NCBI RefSeq assembly: GCF_020532555.1
Contig: NZ_JAJBBR010000001.1
Span: 62,001-126,000, forward strand
Source of the DNA: Microvirga lenta
GTDB taxonomy: Bacteria > Pseudomonadota > Alphaproteobacteria > Rhizobiales > Beijerinckiaceae
Direction: 5' to 3'
Length of the DNA stretch: 64,000 nucleotides
The notes under the pieces were generated by a model that searched no databases, had not been told where the DNA came from, and saw only the letters and a list, made by a program, of their open reading frames with translations. Positions 1 to 8,907 of the stretch are shown here, piece after piece (position 1 is the first letter of the stretch; every line of letters starts with the position of its first letter). Position numbers and translations under genes: made by a program.

Positions 1-60
1 AAGAACCCCGAAGAGAACGGGCACCGCGAGGAGCAATCGCTCGAGCGTATGGCGCAGCAT
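1..60 (-). CDS. ABC transporter permease, N-terminus only (DppB type)
   Basis: Only the first 20 codons are inside the window; the gene continues past the left edge. The visible start (MLRHTLERLLLAVPVLFGVL) has the basic-then-hydrophobic first membrane helix typical of inner-membrane permeases of the dipeptide/oligopeptide/nickel ABC family (DppB-like). It lies 11 bp downstream of the amidohydrolase on the same strand, so the two are probably cotranscribed and the transporter may import the compound the amidohydrolase cleaves. The family call rests on a short stretch. Confidence 0.6.
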   Translation of the reverse strand, partial: MLRHTLERLLLAVPVLFGVL

Positions 61-71
61 GTAAGATCGTC

Positions 72-1718
72 CTATTCTGCGGCGGTGGCGAGTTGACCCT
101 CACGGTCGTAGACCACCTTGCCGGCAAGGATGGTCATGTCGCACCGGACATCCTTCTCGACCGTCGCCGGATCGACCGCGAAGATGTCATGCGACAGGAT
201 GGCGATGTCGGCGAGCTGCCCCGGGATCAGCCGTCCCACATCCTCCTCCGCGAATTGCGTGTAGGCGCCGCAATAGGTATAGGCGTGGACGGCCTCCTCC
301 ATCGTCAGCTTTTCGGCGCCGCCGATTTCCGTGTGGCGCTTCGTCTGGCGCGTCACCATGGTGAAGAGGTTCTGGAACGGATTGGTGGCGCAGACCGGCG
401 CATCCGAGCTCGCGGCCGGATGAAGGCCGGCGTCGAGCCACTTCTTCATGGGATAGGCGGCGCTCGCGCGCTCCTCGCCCAGATTGTGCACGTAGAGATC
501 GCCGAACTCGTACATGAAGAGAGGCTGAGGCACGGGATCGATTCCCGCCGCCGCCATGCGGGCCAGCTGTCCGTCCGTGAGGAAGCCGCAATGCTCGATC
601 CGGTGACGGCGCCCGGCGACGGGCTGCTCCGGCGTTCCCGCCTTCTCGATGCCGGTGAGGACCTGCTCGATCGCCGCGTCGCCGATGGCATGGATCGCGA
701 GCTGGTATCCGAGCTTGTGGTAATGGGCGAGATAGCCGTGCATCTCGGCATCGGTGTAGCAGAAGATGCCCCGGTTCTCCGGATCCCCGACGACGTACGG
801 CTCGCTCATGGCGGCGGTCAGACCGCCGGCGCTGCCGTCGCCGAAAACCTTCATAGCGCCGTAGCGCAGAAGGCCGATCTCACGGCCGAAGCGATAGCCG
901 GCGGCGTGAGCCTCGTCGCCGATTCCGTCCGCATTGCCGTAGATGCAGACCCATGTGCGCACGGGCAGCCGCCCGTCGCGGGCCGCCTCCTCGTAAGCCG
1001 CAAGCTCGTCCATTCCGGCCAGCATGCCCACGGCGGCATCCATGACGCTCGTGAAGCCCTGCGAGAGCATGTAGTCCCCTGCCCGCTCCGCGGCAGCGAT
1101 CAGTTCTTCCCTGGAAGGCTTCGGCATCGCGTTCACGACGAGACGCAGGGCAAGCTCGGCCAGGAGCCCGGTGAGCTTGTTGTCGCGGCGCTCGATCAGT
1201 CCGCCATCGGGGCTCGGCGTGTTGTGGCCGATCCCGGCCTCGCGCATCGCCAGCGTGTTGACGACGCCCACATGCCCGCAGGTGCGCTTGATGTAGACCG
1301 GGTTGTTCGGCGCGACACGGTCAAGCTCTTCGGCGGTCGGATGGCGGCCCTCGGCCAGTTCGTTGTGGTCGTATCCGCGGCCGGTGATCCATGCGCCCGG
1401 AGGCTTCGACTTCGCCGCCTCGCCGACCCGGCGCAGAAGCTCGTCCATGCTCGTCACGCCTTCCTCCGGACGGAGGTTCACCTCCAGCATGCCGAGCCCG
1501 AGCGGGATGAGATGCATGTGCGCATCGTTGAGACCGGGAATGGCCACACGTCCGTCAAGGTCGATCATCCGGGTCGAGGGGCCGCGCAGGGCTTCCACAT
1601 CTGCCGCGCTGCCCGCGGCAAGGACCCGATCGCCCCCGATGGCGAGCGCTTCGACGAATCCCTCCCTGAGGCCAGAGAAGATTTTGCCCCCAGAGATGAT
1701 CGCATCAGCCTTCTGCAT
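72..1718 (-). CDS. Amidohydrolase, YtcJ-like
   Basis: A 548-residue metal-dependent hydrolase of the YtcJ branch of the amidohydrolase superfamily (exoenzyme-regulator/formamidase-like group). The HxH metal motif is seen in NDAHMHL near residue 66, and later motifs AIHAIGD and RIEHCGF are typical of the TIM barrel's other metal ligands. Length is usual for YtcJ proteins (about 530-570). An SD-like ggagagggaaa precedes the ATG at 1718. It is cotranscribed with the downstream ABC permease. Substrate is unknown; the neighbouring catabolic genes suggest an amide or N-acyl compound. Confidence 0.85.
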   Translation of the reverse strand: MQKADAIISGGKIFSGLREGFVEALAIGGDRVLAAGSAADVEALRGPSTRMIDLDGRVAIPGLNDAHMHLIPLGLGMLEVNLRPEEGVTSMDELLRRVGEAAKSKPPGAWITGRGYDHNELAEGRHPTAEELDRVAPNNPVYIKRTCGHVGVVNTLAMREAGIGHNTPSPDGGLIERRDNKLTGLLAELALRLVVNAMPKPSREELIAAAERAGDYMLSQGFTSVMDAAVGMLAGMDELAAYEEAARDGRLPVRTWVCIYGNADGIGDEAHAAGYRFGREIGLLRYGAMKVFGDGSAGGLTAAMSEPYVVGDPENRGIFCYTDAEMHGYLAHYHKLGYQLAIHAIGDAAIEQVLTGIEKAGTPEQPVAGRRHRIEHCGFLTDGQLARMAAAGIDPVPQPLFMYEFGDLYVHNLGEERASAAYPMKKWLDAGLHPAASSDAPVCATNPFQNLFTMVTRQTKRHTEIGGAEKLTMEEAVHAYTYCGAYTQFAEEDVGRLIPGQLADIAILSHDIFAVDPATVEKDVRCDMTILAGKVVYDREGQLATAAE

Positions 1719-2228
1719 TTTCCCTCTCCCGTGTCGCAGATCCCCAGTGGTGGAGCATCTCTGCGGTAATCGTGTTCCGTTGCCGATGAAGCGATGGGTG
1801 GGCGCCTGCCGCGTGTGAGTGCCGCGAGCGGCGCGCCGAACCCGAAATTCAAGCCGTCTGTGTGCGAAGTCTCAGCGGGGCAGAGCCATGGTGCGTTGCG
1901 TGAGCGGCCGGGAATGGCACGCTTGTTTCAAGGTCAGGGACTCGCCCGATCATGAAGCCCATTGAAATCTTCCCGCCTTATTCGGATTATTGTGTTCCCT
2001 AACGTAAGACTTGCTCAAGATTCTGAGCAAGGCAATCAACCCAAGGTGGCAAGACCGGGTATAGGTGGCGATTTTTTGCTCAACGGCGATATAGAAATTT
2101 CGCCAAATGCTTGCGGAGGAGGCATCCGGACGCTGGCAGTGCGTCGTATTGCCGATGTATAGAATTTTAAGCACGCCTAGCCTGACTCTCAGGCGCACCC
2201 TCACAACGCATCCCAGGAGCAGACATCC
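1719..2228. other. Intergenic regulatory region
   Basis: No convincing gene in 510 bp between the divergent amidohydrolase and FAD oxidase. It holds a perfect palindrome at 2011-2030, a half-site TTGCTCAA near 2078-2085 and a related box TATAGAATTTTAAGCA at 2158-2173, about 55 bp before the FAD oxidase start. Its reading frames look like shadows. Confidence 0.6.
2011..2030. promoter_or_regulatory. Palindromic operator of the putative PuuR-like regulon
   Basis: TTGCTCAAGATTCTGAGCAA is a 7-bp perfect inverted repeat with a 6-bp spacer. Closely related boxes occur at 6653-6671 and 7304-7320, each directly upstream of the XRE-cupin repressor or the aldehyde dehydrogenase. I infer that it binds the repressor encoded at 6704-7279. 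Confidence 0.6.
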
Positions 2229-3617
2229 ATGACCGCGGTTCTCGACGCGCTGCGCGAAGCGCTGGGGGCGGAATGCGTCAGAACCGGAGCCGACATTCCC
2301 CGGAAGAATTTCGGCGACGCGAGCGGCGCGACAATGCGCGCACCTCTCGCCCTGGTTCTCCCGCGCTCGACGGAGGACGTGTCGCGCTGCCTGGAGATCT
2401 GCCATGCCCATGGCCAAAGAGTCGTGACCCAAGGCGGCATGACCGGATTGGCCGGCGGCGCCAATCCACAGGAGAACGAGATCGCGCTCTCGCTCGAGCG
2501 GTTGGTCGGAGTGGAGGAGATCGACCGCGACAGCGCCACGCTGACCGCACTCGCCGGCACACCCCTCGCCGTCATCCAGTCCGCCGCCGAGGAAGCGGGG
2601 TTTCTGTGCGGAATCGATCTCGGCGCACGCGGCACGTGCACCATCGGCGGCAACGTGGCGACCAATGCCGGCGGCAACCAGGTTCTGCGCTATGGAATGA
2701 CACGCCGGAACGTGCTGGGCCTCGAAACCGTGCTGCCTGACGGACGCGTGCTTCGCTCGCTCAACAAGATGATGAAGAACAATGCCGGCTACGATTGGAC
2801 GCAGCTGTTCATCGGCAGCGAAGGCACGTTCGGCGTCGTCACCCGCGTCGTGCTTGCGCTGCACCCGCGCCCGCAAGGGCTCGCATCGGCCCTCTGCGCG
2901 GTCGGCAGCTTCGCGGATGCGCTCGCGGTGCTGCGCCGGCTCGACAGCCGCTTCCCGGGCCGCCTCCTGGTGTTCGAGGCCATGTGGCGCGAGTACATGG
3001 ATATCGCCATCGACCGCTCCGGCCTCACGCAGCCCTTCGCCGACCGGCACGAGATCACGCTGCTGATCGAGGCCGCCATGGGCGCGGATCCGGGAGCCGA
3101 GGACGCGTTCGCCGAGGCTCTCTCGGAGTTCATCGAAGAAGGCATCGTCACCGATGCCGCTATCGCGCAGTCGGGGAACGACCGCAGGCGGTTCTGGGCC
3201 TATCGCGAGGCCAACTACGAGTTCGACCGCGTTCTCCCGAAAGGCTCCCATTTCGACGTCAGCATCCCCCTCTCCAGGATGGCGGAGGCTGTGGATCTTC
3301 TGCGCCTGCGCAGTCGCGCACGCTGGCCCCACTCCGTGCTCATCGTGTTCGGCCATGTGGCGGACAGCAACATTCATCTCTCCCTCTGCGACGAGAGCTA
3401 TGATGAGATCGTGGGCCAGGAGATGAACGCGGTCGTCTACGGCGTCGTGTCCGAAGTCGGCGGCACGATCTCGGCCGAGCATGGGATCGGCGTTCTCAAA
3501 CGCCCATATCTCTCCATGAGCCGCACCGCACCCGAACTCGACCTGATGAGAACGCTCAAGGACGCGCTCGACCCCAAGGGAATTCTCAATCCGGGCCGCG
3601 TCCTCGCCCCGGCGTGA
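2229..3617 (+). CDS. FAD-binding oxidase, GlcD/D-2-hydroxyglutarate dehydrogenase type
   Basis: A 462-residue flavoprotein of the FAD-linked oxidase family (GlcD, D-lactate dehydrogenase, D-2-hydroxyglutarate dehydrogenase). The N-terminal PCMH FAD-binding fold shows VTQGGMTGLAGGA and TIGGNVATNAGGNQVLRYG; the C-terminal oxidase domain ends with the family signature ISAEHGIGVLKRPYL and the closing LDPKGILNPGRVL. The SD caggag lies before ATG 2229. Being next to GABA and aldehyde catabolism and preceded by the shared operator, it may oxidise a 2-hydroxyacid such as D-2-hydroxyglutarate; the substrate is not decided by sequence. Confidence 0.88.
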   Translation: MTAVLDALREALGAECVRTGADIPRKNFGDASGATMRAPLALVLPRSTEDVSRCLEICHAHGQRVVTQGGMTGLAGGANPQENEIALSLERLVGVEEIDRDSATLTALAGTPLAVIQSAAEEAGFLCGIDLGARGTCTIGGNVATNAGGNQVLRYGMTRRNVLGLETVLPDGRVLRSLNKMMKNNAGYDWTQLFIGSEGTFGVVTRVVLALHPRPQGLASALCAVGSFADALAVLRRLDSRFPGRLLVFEAMWREYMDIAIDRSGLTQPFADRHEITLLIEAAMGADPGAEDAFAEALSEFIEEGIVTDAAIAQSGNDRRRFWAYREANYEFDRVLPKGSHFDVSIPLSRMAEAVDLLRLRSRARWPHSVLIVFGHVADSNIHLSLCDESYDEIVGQEMNAVVYGVVSEVGGTISAEHGIGVLKRPYLSMSRTAPELDLMRTLKDALDPKGILNPGRVLAPA

Positions 3618-3623
3618 GCTGCA

Positions 3624-3944
3624 TCACCCCGGATTCGAGAAGGCTTCGGGACGCTTGATCTCGATTTCGATGAACGCGATCGGATGATCCGAGCCGTTCA
3701 TGACGTCGTGCTCGATCCCCGATTTGCGCGAATAGGCCTGCCCGGCCACGAGGGGCACATCGGCGACATTGTCCCAGTTGTGAATGCGCAGAGTGCCGTC
3801 GACCAGCATCACCACGAAATAAGGCCATTCGTGGCGATGCCATCCCGTCACCGCGCCAGGGGCGAAATCCCACCGCGTGATCCGAACGTCGGAATCGTCC
3901 TGCTGGACCGTCGGAACGGCCGGAACGGTGCACTTGAAGCTCAT
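3624..3944 (-). CDS. Small cupin-domain protein
   Basis: A 106-residue single-domain cupin. The beta-barrel motif is readable in GWHRHEWPYFVVMLVDG and in the second half with the sequence EHDVMN. The start at 3944 has a strong SD (aaggagaggga). It sits convergent to the FAD oxidase (6 bp apart) and immediately downstream of the M20 hydrolase on the same strand, suggesting joint transcription with it. Such small cupins can be isomerases, dioxygenase-like enzymes or ligand-binding proteins; function is not determined. Confidence 0.8.
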   Translation of the reverse strand: MSFKCTVPAVPTVQQDDSDVRITRWDFAPGAVTGWHRHEWPYFVVMLVDGTLRIHNWDNVADVPLVAGQAYSRKSGIEHDVMNGSDHPIAFIEIEIKRPEAFSNPG

Positions 3945-4005
3945 GCTCCCTCTCCTTCTTGCTTACTGCTCATGGCGATCTGCCTCACGAGGCTGCCGGT
4001 CGGGT

Positions 4006-5250
4006 TCAACGGTCGGCGCGCGCGACGAGAGCGTGCAGCAGGACGTTGGCGCCGGGCGCAATATCCTCCGGCGCGGCGAATTCCGCATTGTTGTGGGTGA
4101 TGCCATCGCGGCACGGGGTGAAGATCATCGCGGTCGGGCAGATCCCTGCGAGGAAGTATGCATCGTGTCCGGCCTGGCTGGGCAGGTCCCTGTGGGAGTA
4201 GCCCAAGGCTCCCGCATGAGAACGGATCGAGCCGACGAGATCGCGGTCGAAGATCGAGCCGCCCCAGGTCCAGCGATCCACAATTTTAGCATCGCAGCCC
4301 GCGCGGCGACCGGCGGCCTCGATCGTGCCGACGACCTTGTCGGCCATGCTGTCGGCCTTGGCCGGGTCGTCATGGCGCACGTCGCAGACCGCCTGGGACC
4401 AGTCGGAGAGAATGCCTGCCTTGTTGGGCCAGGCGACGAGCCGGGCCGCCGTGGCTTTTCCGCCGCTGGACGCGTATTCCCAGCCGATGTCGTCCACGCC
4501 CACGAGGAGCCGCGCGGCGGCCACCAGGGCGTTGCGCCGCTTCTCCATCGGCCAGGGCCCCGTATGGGCCGTTTCCCCATGAAACTCGACGAGGAATCCG
4601 TGCGAGCGGTAGGCGTGGGTGACGATGCCGACCTGTACCTTCTCCGCGTCGAGCACGGGTCCCTGCTCGATGTGGAGTTCGAAATAGGCATCCGGGATGC
4701 GCCCACCCGCGGGCACTGACCCGCGATAGCCGATGCGCTGAAGCTCGCCGCCGAATGTCGTCCCGTCATCCGCCTGCCGATCGTACGCCCAGTCCACCGG
4801 GTAGGCGCCGGCAAAGCAGCCCGAGGCCAGCATGGGCGGCGAAAACCGCCCTCCCTCCTCGTTCGTCCAGTTCACGATCTCGATCGGGCGTCGGGTCACA
4901 TGCCCAAGATCGTTGAGCGTGCGGACCACCTCGAGAGCCCCGAGGACGCCGAGGATCCCGTCGAAGCGTCCTCCGTTGGCCTGCGTGTCGAGGTGGCTTC
5001 CCACCAGCACCGGCGGAAGATCGTCTTCCCGGCCGGCGCGGCGGCCGAAGATGTTACCGACCTCATCGATGGAAACGGCAAGACCCGCCTCCCGGCACCA
5101 CCCGACGAAGAGATCGCGCATCTCGCGATCCGCATCGCTCAAGGCGAGCCTGGACAAACCGCCTTCCCGCCCGATCCCGATTCCGGCAGAGCGGTCGATA
5201 TCGGCGAGGAGGCGGTTCAGGTCGATCCGCGCATCCGGAGAGAACGTCAT
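4006..5250 (-). CDS. Zn-dependent M20 amidase (N-carbamoyl-L-amino acid hydrolase/allantoate amidohydrolase family)
   Basis: A 414-residue M20-family hydrolase. Metal-binding motifs are visible: VLVGSHLDTQANGGRFDG (His and bridging Asp), NEEGGRFSP (Glu pair), ELHIEQGPVLD and the C-terminal SQAGHDAYFLAG. These are the hallmarks of the HyuC/AllC/beta-ureidopropionase group that removes carbamoyl or amide groups from amino acids. I choose the ATG at 5250 (MTFSPDARID) because GGGAGG lies just before it; the reading frame is open farther upstream but lacks family similarity. It lies 46 bp downstream of gabT on the same strand, consistent with a catabolic operon gabT-amidase-cupin. Confidence 0.87.
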   Translation of the reverse strand: MTFSPDARIDLNRLLADIDRSAGIGIGREGGLSRLALSDADREMRDLFVGWCREAGLAVSIDEVGNIFGRRAGREDDLPPVLVGSHLDTQANGGRFDGILGVLGALEVVRTLNDLGHVTRRPIEIVNWTNEEGGRFSPPMLASGCFAGAYPVDWAYDRQADDGTTFGGELQRIGYRGSVPAGGRIPDAYFELHIEQGPVLDAEKVQVGIVTHAYRSHGFLVEFHGETAHTGPWPMEKRRNALVAAARLLVGVDDIGWEYASSGGKATAARLVAWPNKAGILSDWSQAVCDVRHDDPAKADSMADKVVGTIEAAGRRAGCDAKIVDRWTWGGSIFDRDLVGSIRSHAGALGYSHRDLPSQAGHDAYFLAGICPTAMIFTPCRDGITHNNAEFAAPEDIAPGANVLLHALVARADR

Positions 5251-5296
5251 TGGCGACCTCCCTGGCGGGAAGCCCGCCAATGACCTGCGGTGTCGA

Positions 5297-6601
5297 TCAG
5301 GCTGCGGTGGTGAGGGCGGAGCCGACGACCTCGCCGAGCGCCTCCTCCAGGATGTCCAATCCCTCGCGGGCCTGCTCGAGCGGAATCGTGAGAGGCGTGA
5401 GGATGCGGATGATGTTGGCATCCACGCCACAGGAGAGAAGGATCAGCCCCTTCTCCTGCGCCCTCGCCACGAGCGCCGAGGTCAGTGCGGCATCCGGCTC
5501 GCGCGTGTGACGGTCCTTCACCAGCTCGATGGCAATCATGGCGCCCAGGTTGCGGACGTCGCCGATGCAGGAGAACTCGTTGCGCCGAGAAAGGGCATCG
5601 AACCGCTCGCGGAAGAGATCGCCGAGTTCGAGGGCGCGGTCGCACAGCTTCTCGCGCTCGATCACGTCGAGCACCGCATGGGCGGCGGCGATGCCGATCG
5701 GGGAGCCGCCATAGGTTCCGCCGAGGCCGCCGGGCCCGGCAGCGTCCATCAGCTCCGCACGCCCCGTCACGGCGGCGAGCGGGAAGCCGCCGCCCAGGCC
5801 CTTCGCCATGGTGACGAGGTCCGGCACGACATCGGAATGCTCGATCGCGAACATCTTGCCGGTGCGGGCGATGCCGGTCTGGATTTCATCGGCGATCAGG
5901 AGAATGCCATGCTGATCGCAGATCGCACGCAGGCCGCGCAGGAATTCCGGAGGCGCGATGTAGAAGCCGCCTTCCCCCTGAACCGGCTCGACGATGAAGG
6001 CCGCGACGCGGGTGGGATCCACGTCGGACAGGAACAGATCCCTTACGCCGGCCAAGGCCCGCTCGACATCGACGCCATGGTAGGTCTTCGGATAGGGCGC
6101 GTGATAGACCTCGGCCGGGAACGGCCCGAAGCCCTTCTTGTAGGGAACGACCTTGCCGGTGAGGGCCATGCCCATCATCGTGCGGCCGTGAAAGCCCCCG
6201 CTGAAGGCCACGATGGCGGACCGGCCGGTGGCGCTGCGGGCGATCTTGACCGCATTCTCCACGGCCTCCGCGCCGGTGGTGGCGAGCATCGTCTTCTTCT
6301 CGAAGCTACCGGGCGTCATCGCGTTCAGCCGCTCGGCGAGGCCGATATAGCTCTCGTAAGGGGCCACGTGGAAGCAGGTGTGGGTGAAGGCCTCCGTCTG
6401 GGCCCGCACCGCGGCCATCACGTCGGGATGCCGGTGGCCGGTGTTCAGAACCGCAATGCCCGCCGCGAAGTCGATGTAGCGCTTGCCGTTCACGTCCCAC
6501 AGCTCGGCGTTCTCGGCCCGCGCGACGTAGAGGTCCTTCGTCGCGATGCCGCGGGGCACGGCGGCTTTGTGGCGGGCCCCGAGGGTGGATGTTGCGCTCA
6601 T
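5297..6601 (-). CDS. gabT: 4-aminobutyrate--2-oxoglutarate aminotransferase-like
   Basis: A 434-residue class-III PLP aminotransferase. The PLP lysine is Lys267 in MAKGLGGGFPLAAVTG, preceded by LLIADEIQTGIARTG (the Asp that contacts the pyridine ring), with FSGGFHGRTMMGMALTG and EPVQGEGGFY typical of GABA transaminases. It should transfer the amino group of GABA, or a close omega-amino acid, to 2-oxoglutarate in the cytoplasm. ATG 6601 is preceded by GGGAG. It is divergent from a PuuR-like repressor and the shared region carries the regulon palindrome, so repression by that protein is likely. Another omega-amino acid substrate remains possible. Confidence 0.85.
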   Translation of the reverse strand: MSATSTLGARHKAAVPRGIATKDLYVARAENAELWDVNGKRYIDFAAGIAVLNTGHRHPDVMAAVRAQTEAFTHTCFHVAPYESYIGLAERLNAMTPGSFEKKTMLATTGAEAVENAVKIARSATGRSAIVAFSGGFHGRTMMGMALTGKVVPYKKGFGPFPAEVYHAPYPKTYHGVDVERALAGVRDLFLSDVDPTRVAAFIVEPVQGEGGFYIAPPEFLRGLRAICDQHGILLIADEIQTGIARTGKMFAIEHSDVVPDLVTMAKGLGGGFPLAAVTGRAELMDAAGPGGLGGTYGGSPIGIAAAHAVLDVIEREKLCDRALELGDLFRERFDALSRRNEFSCIGDVRNLGAMIAIELVKDRHTREPDAALTSALVARAQEKGLILLSCGVDANIIRILTPLTIPLEQAREGLDILEEALGEVVGSALTTAA

Positions 6602-6652
6602 CAGGAGACTCCCGGTATTCACTGAGCAAATCGTCGTGGAATGATCGCAGCT

Positions 6653-6671
6653 TTGCTTAAAATTTTGAGCA
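6653..6671. promoter_or_regulatory. Operator between gabT and the XRE-cupin repressor
   Basis: TTGCTTAAAATTTTGAGCA is an imperfect inverted repeat matching the palindrome at 2011-2030. It lies in the divergent gap, 33 bp before the repressor start; a further half-site TGAGCAA is at 6623-6629 on the gabT side. The position suits joint control of both genes, including autoregulation. Confidence 0.6.
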
Positions 6672-6703
6672 TGGCAAGATGGCCAGAGCAACTCGGAGGG
6701 CCA

Positions 6704-7279
6704 ATGGATTTTGATGTTGGAGCGAGGCTGAAGGAGATCCGGATCGCCGCCGGTCTGTCGCAGCGCGATCTCGCGGTCCGCGCCGGCGTGACTCACGGCC
6801 TGATCTCCATGATCGAGCAGAACCGGAACAGCCCCTCCGTGGCCTCCTTGAGAAAGATCCTCGGCGGCGTCTCCATGACGATGGCCGACTTCTTCCAGGA
6901 GACGGCGCGGGAGAAGCACAAGGTGTTCTACGGGCCCGACGAGCTGATCGATCTCACGTCGAAGCTCGGGAGCTTCAACGGCAAGAAGAACAAGCGCATG
7001 ACCCTCCGCCAGGTCGGAAACGCGCGGGAGCATGGGCTTCAGATCCTCCACGAGCGCTACGAGCCCGGCGCCGATACGGGGCCGACCATGCTGGAGCATG
7101 CCTCCCACGAGGGCGGCATCGTCATCTCGGGCGAACTCGAGGTCACGGTCGGGGATCAGGTCCAGGTCCTTCGCGCCGGCGATGCCTATCTTTTCGACAG
7201 CCGCATCCCGCACCGTTTCCGCAATCTCGGGTCCGAGATCTGCGAGGTCGTCAGCGCCTGCACGCCTCCCTACCTCTGA
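6704..7279 (+). CDS. XRE-cupin transcriptional regulator, PuuR-like
   Basis: A 191-residue regulator with an N-terminal XRE helix-turn-helix (ARLKEIRIAAGLSQRDLA ... THGLISMIEQNRNSPSV, residues about 8-55) and a C-terminal cupin (residues about 110-185: HEGGIVISGELEVTVG and SRIPHRFRN). The same order and length as E. coli PuuR, the repressor of putrescine catabolism. I use the ATG at 6704 (MDFDVGARLK); the upstream extension overlaps the operator and lacks family similarity. Neighbours gabT and aldehyde dehydrogenase fit control of a polyamine/GABA pathway. The ligand is unknown. Confidence 0.85.
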   Translation: MDFDVGARLKEIRIAAGLSQRDLAVRAGVTHGLISMIEQNRNSPSVASLRKILGGVSMTMADFFQETAREKHKVFYGPDELIDLTSKLGSFNGKKNKRMTLRQVGNAREHGLQILHERYEPGADTGPTMLEHASHEGGIVISGELEVTVGDQVQVLRAGDAYLFDSRIPHRFRNLGSEICEVVSACTPPYL

Positions 7280-7303
7280 GTGCCGCCAATTCGGGCTGGC
7301 CCT

Positions 7304-7320
7304 GGATAGAATTTTGAGCA
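7304..7320. promoter_or_regulatory. Regulon box before the aldehyde dehydrogenase
   Basis: GGATAGAATTTTGAGCA, 51 bp before the aldehyde dehydrogenase ATG, repeats the right half of the palindrome at 6653-6671 (AATTTTGAGCA identical) and resembles the box at 2158-2173. The left half is degenerate. Confidence 0.5.
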
Positions 7321-7371
7321 TGATGGGAGGAACCATCCCATCGTGAAGGCCAGCGCGGAGGCAGCAGTTCC

Positions 7372-8814
7372 ATGGACGAATACTTGTCTTTCTATATCGA
7401 TGGACAATGGGTGAGGCCGGAGGGCCGCCCCACCCTCGACGTCATCAATCCCGCCACCGAGGAGGCCTTCGCCCGGATCGCCCTCGGCACGGCGCAGGAC
7501 GTCGACAGCGCCGTCGCTGCCGCGCAGCGCGCCTTCGCATCCTATTCCCGGACCAGCCGCCAGGAGCGTGTCGAACTGCTCGAAGCCGTCCTCGCCGTCT
7601 ATATCAGGCGCGCCGACGAGATGGCCGACGCCATCTCGAAGGAGATGGGCGCTCCCCTCGGGTTTGCGCGGGAGGCCCAGGTCGGCGCCGGACAAGGGCA
7701 CATCGCGCAGGGGATCGCGGTGCTCAAGACGCTGGAATTCGAGGAGGTGATCGACAACACCCTCGTGGTGCGCGAGCCCATCGGCGTGGTCGGGCTGATC
7801 ACTCCCTGGAACTGGCCGATGAATCAGGTCACCTGCAAGGTGGTGCCGGCGCTCGCCACGGGCTGCACCATGGTGCTGAAACCCAGCGAGATCGCACCGG
7901 TCTCGTCGATGCTGTTCGCGGAGATCCTGCACGAGGCCGGAGTGCCGGCGGGCGTGTTCAACCTCGTCAACGGCGACGGACCGACGGTCGGCGCGGCGAT
8001 CTCGAGCCATCCCGACATCGACATGGTGTCCTTCACCGGCTCCACCCGCGCGGGCATCCTCGTCGCCAAGGCGGCGGCCGACACGGTGAAGCGCGTCCAT
8101 CAGGAGCTCGGCGGCAAGTCGCCCAACATCATTCTCGACGATGCCGATTTCGAAGCGGCGATCACCCACGGCGCCCGCGCCTGCTTCGGCAACAGCGGCC
8201 AGTCCTGCAACGCTCCGACGCGCCTGCTCGTGCCGCGGAGCCGCCAGGCAGAAGCCATCGCCATCGCCAAGCGGATCGCGGAGGCGACCGTCGCAGGAGA
8301 TCCGCGGGCGCCCGGCACCACCATCGGGCCGGTCGTCAGCCAAACCCAGTTCGAGAAGATCCAGTCGCTTCTTGAAAAAGGCACGCAGGAAGGCGCCACC
8401 CTCGTGGCCGGCGGCCCCGGGCGGCCCGACGGCCTCGACAGAGGCTACTACATCCGCCCCACGGTCTTCGCCGATGTCACGAACGACATGACGATCGCCC
8501 GCGAGGAGATCTTCGGGCCGGTTCTCGCCATCATCCCCTATGACAGCGAGGAAGAGGCCGTCGCGATTGCCAACGACACGGTCTACGGCCTGTCGAGCTA
8601 CGTCACCTCGGCGGACCCGGAGCGCGCCCGCAAGCTTGCCCGCCGCATCCGCGCCGGCATGGTGCACATCAACGGCGCCGGCGGCGACCTCGCTGCGCCC
8701 TTCGGCGGCTACAAGCAGTCGGGCAACGGCCGCGAATGGGGCCGCTACGGCTTCGAGGACTACCTCGAGGTCAAGTCCATGTTCGGCTATCAGAGCGCCG
8801 GACAGGCGGCCTGA
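7372..8814 (+). CDS. NAD(P)-dependent aldehyde dehydrogenase
   Basis: A 480-residue aldehyde dehydrogenase. The catalytic Cys279 lies in FGNSGQSCNAPTRLLV and the general-base Glu245 in QELGGKSPNIIL; SFTGSTRAG is the Rossmann glycine motif and FGGYKQSGNGREWG the conserved C-terminal signature. It would oxidise an aldehyde to the acid in the cytoplasm. Its place beside gabT and the PuuR-like gene suggests an aminoaldehyde or succinate semialdehyde as substrate, but the sequence alone does not decide. A good SD (gcggaggcag) precedes the ATG and a strong terminator follows. Confidence 0.9.
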   Translation: MDEYLSFYIDGQWVRPEGRPTLDVINPATEEAFARIALGTAQDVDSAVAAAQRAFASYSRTSRQERVELLEAVLAVYIRRADEMADAISKEMGAPLGFAREAQVGAGQGHIAQGIAVLKTLEFEEVIDNTLVVREPIGVVGLITPWNWPMNQVTCKVVPALATGCTMVLKPSEIAPVSSMLFAEILHEAGVPAGVFNLVNGDGPTVGAAISSHPDIDMVSFTGSTRAGILVAKAAADTVKRVHQELGGKSPNIILDDADFEAAITHGARACFGNSGQSCNAPTRLLVPRSRQAEAIAIAKRIAEATVAGDPRAPGTTIGPVVSQTQFEKIQSLLEKGTQEGATLVAGGPGRPDGLDRGYYIRPTVFADVTNDMTIAREEIFGPVLAIIPYDSEEEAVAIANDTVYGLSSYVTSADPERARKLARRIRAGMVHINGAGGDLAAPFGGYKQSGNGREWGRYGFEDYLEVKSMFGYQSAGQAA

Positions 8815-8840
8815 GCCCAGACGCCGGATCGATAAAGGTC

Positions 8841-8879
8841 AGGCCGGCCGGGAGCAATCTTCCGGCCGGCCTTTCTCTT
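8841..8879 (+). terminator. Rho-independent terminator after aldehyde dehydrogenase
   Basis: A 10-bp GC stem (GGCCGGCCGG / CCGGCCGGCC) followed by TTTCTC, 27 bp downstream of the aldehyde dehydrogenase stop. Confidence 0.85.
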
Positions 8880-8907
8880 GGCCCGGAGGACTAAAGTCTT
8901 TGAACTT

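Noticed and set aside
93..1769. Long rightward ORF opposite the amidohydrolase
   Set aside because: It is the antisense shadow of a GC-rich gene; no domain and no SD, while the leftward frame has clear metal motifs.
7270..8667. 465-residue leftward ORF opposite the aldehyde dehydrogenase
   Set aside because: Composition of a shadow frame and no start signal; the aldehyde dehydrogenase is certain.
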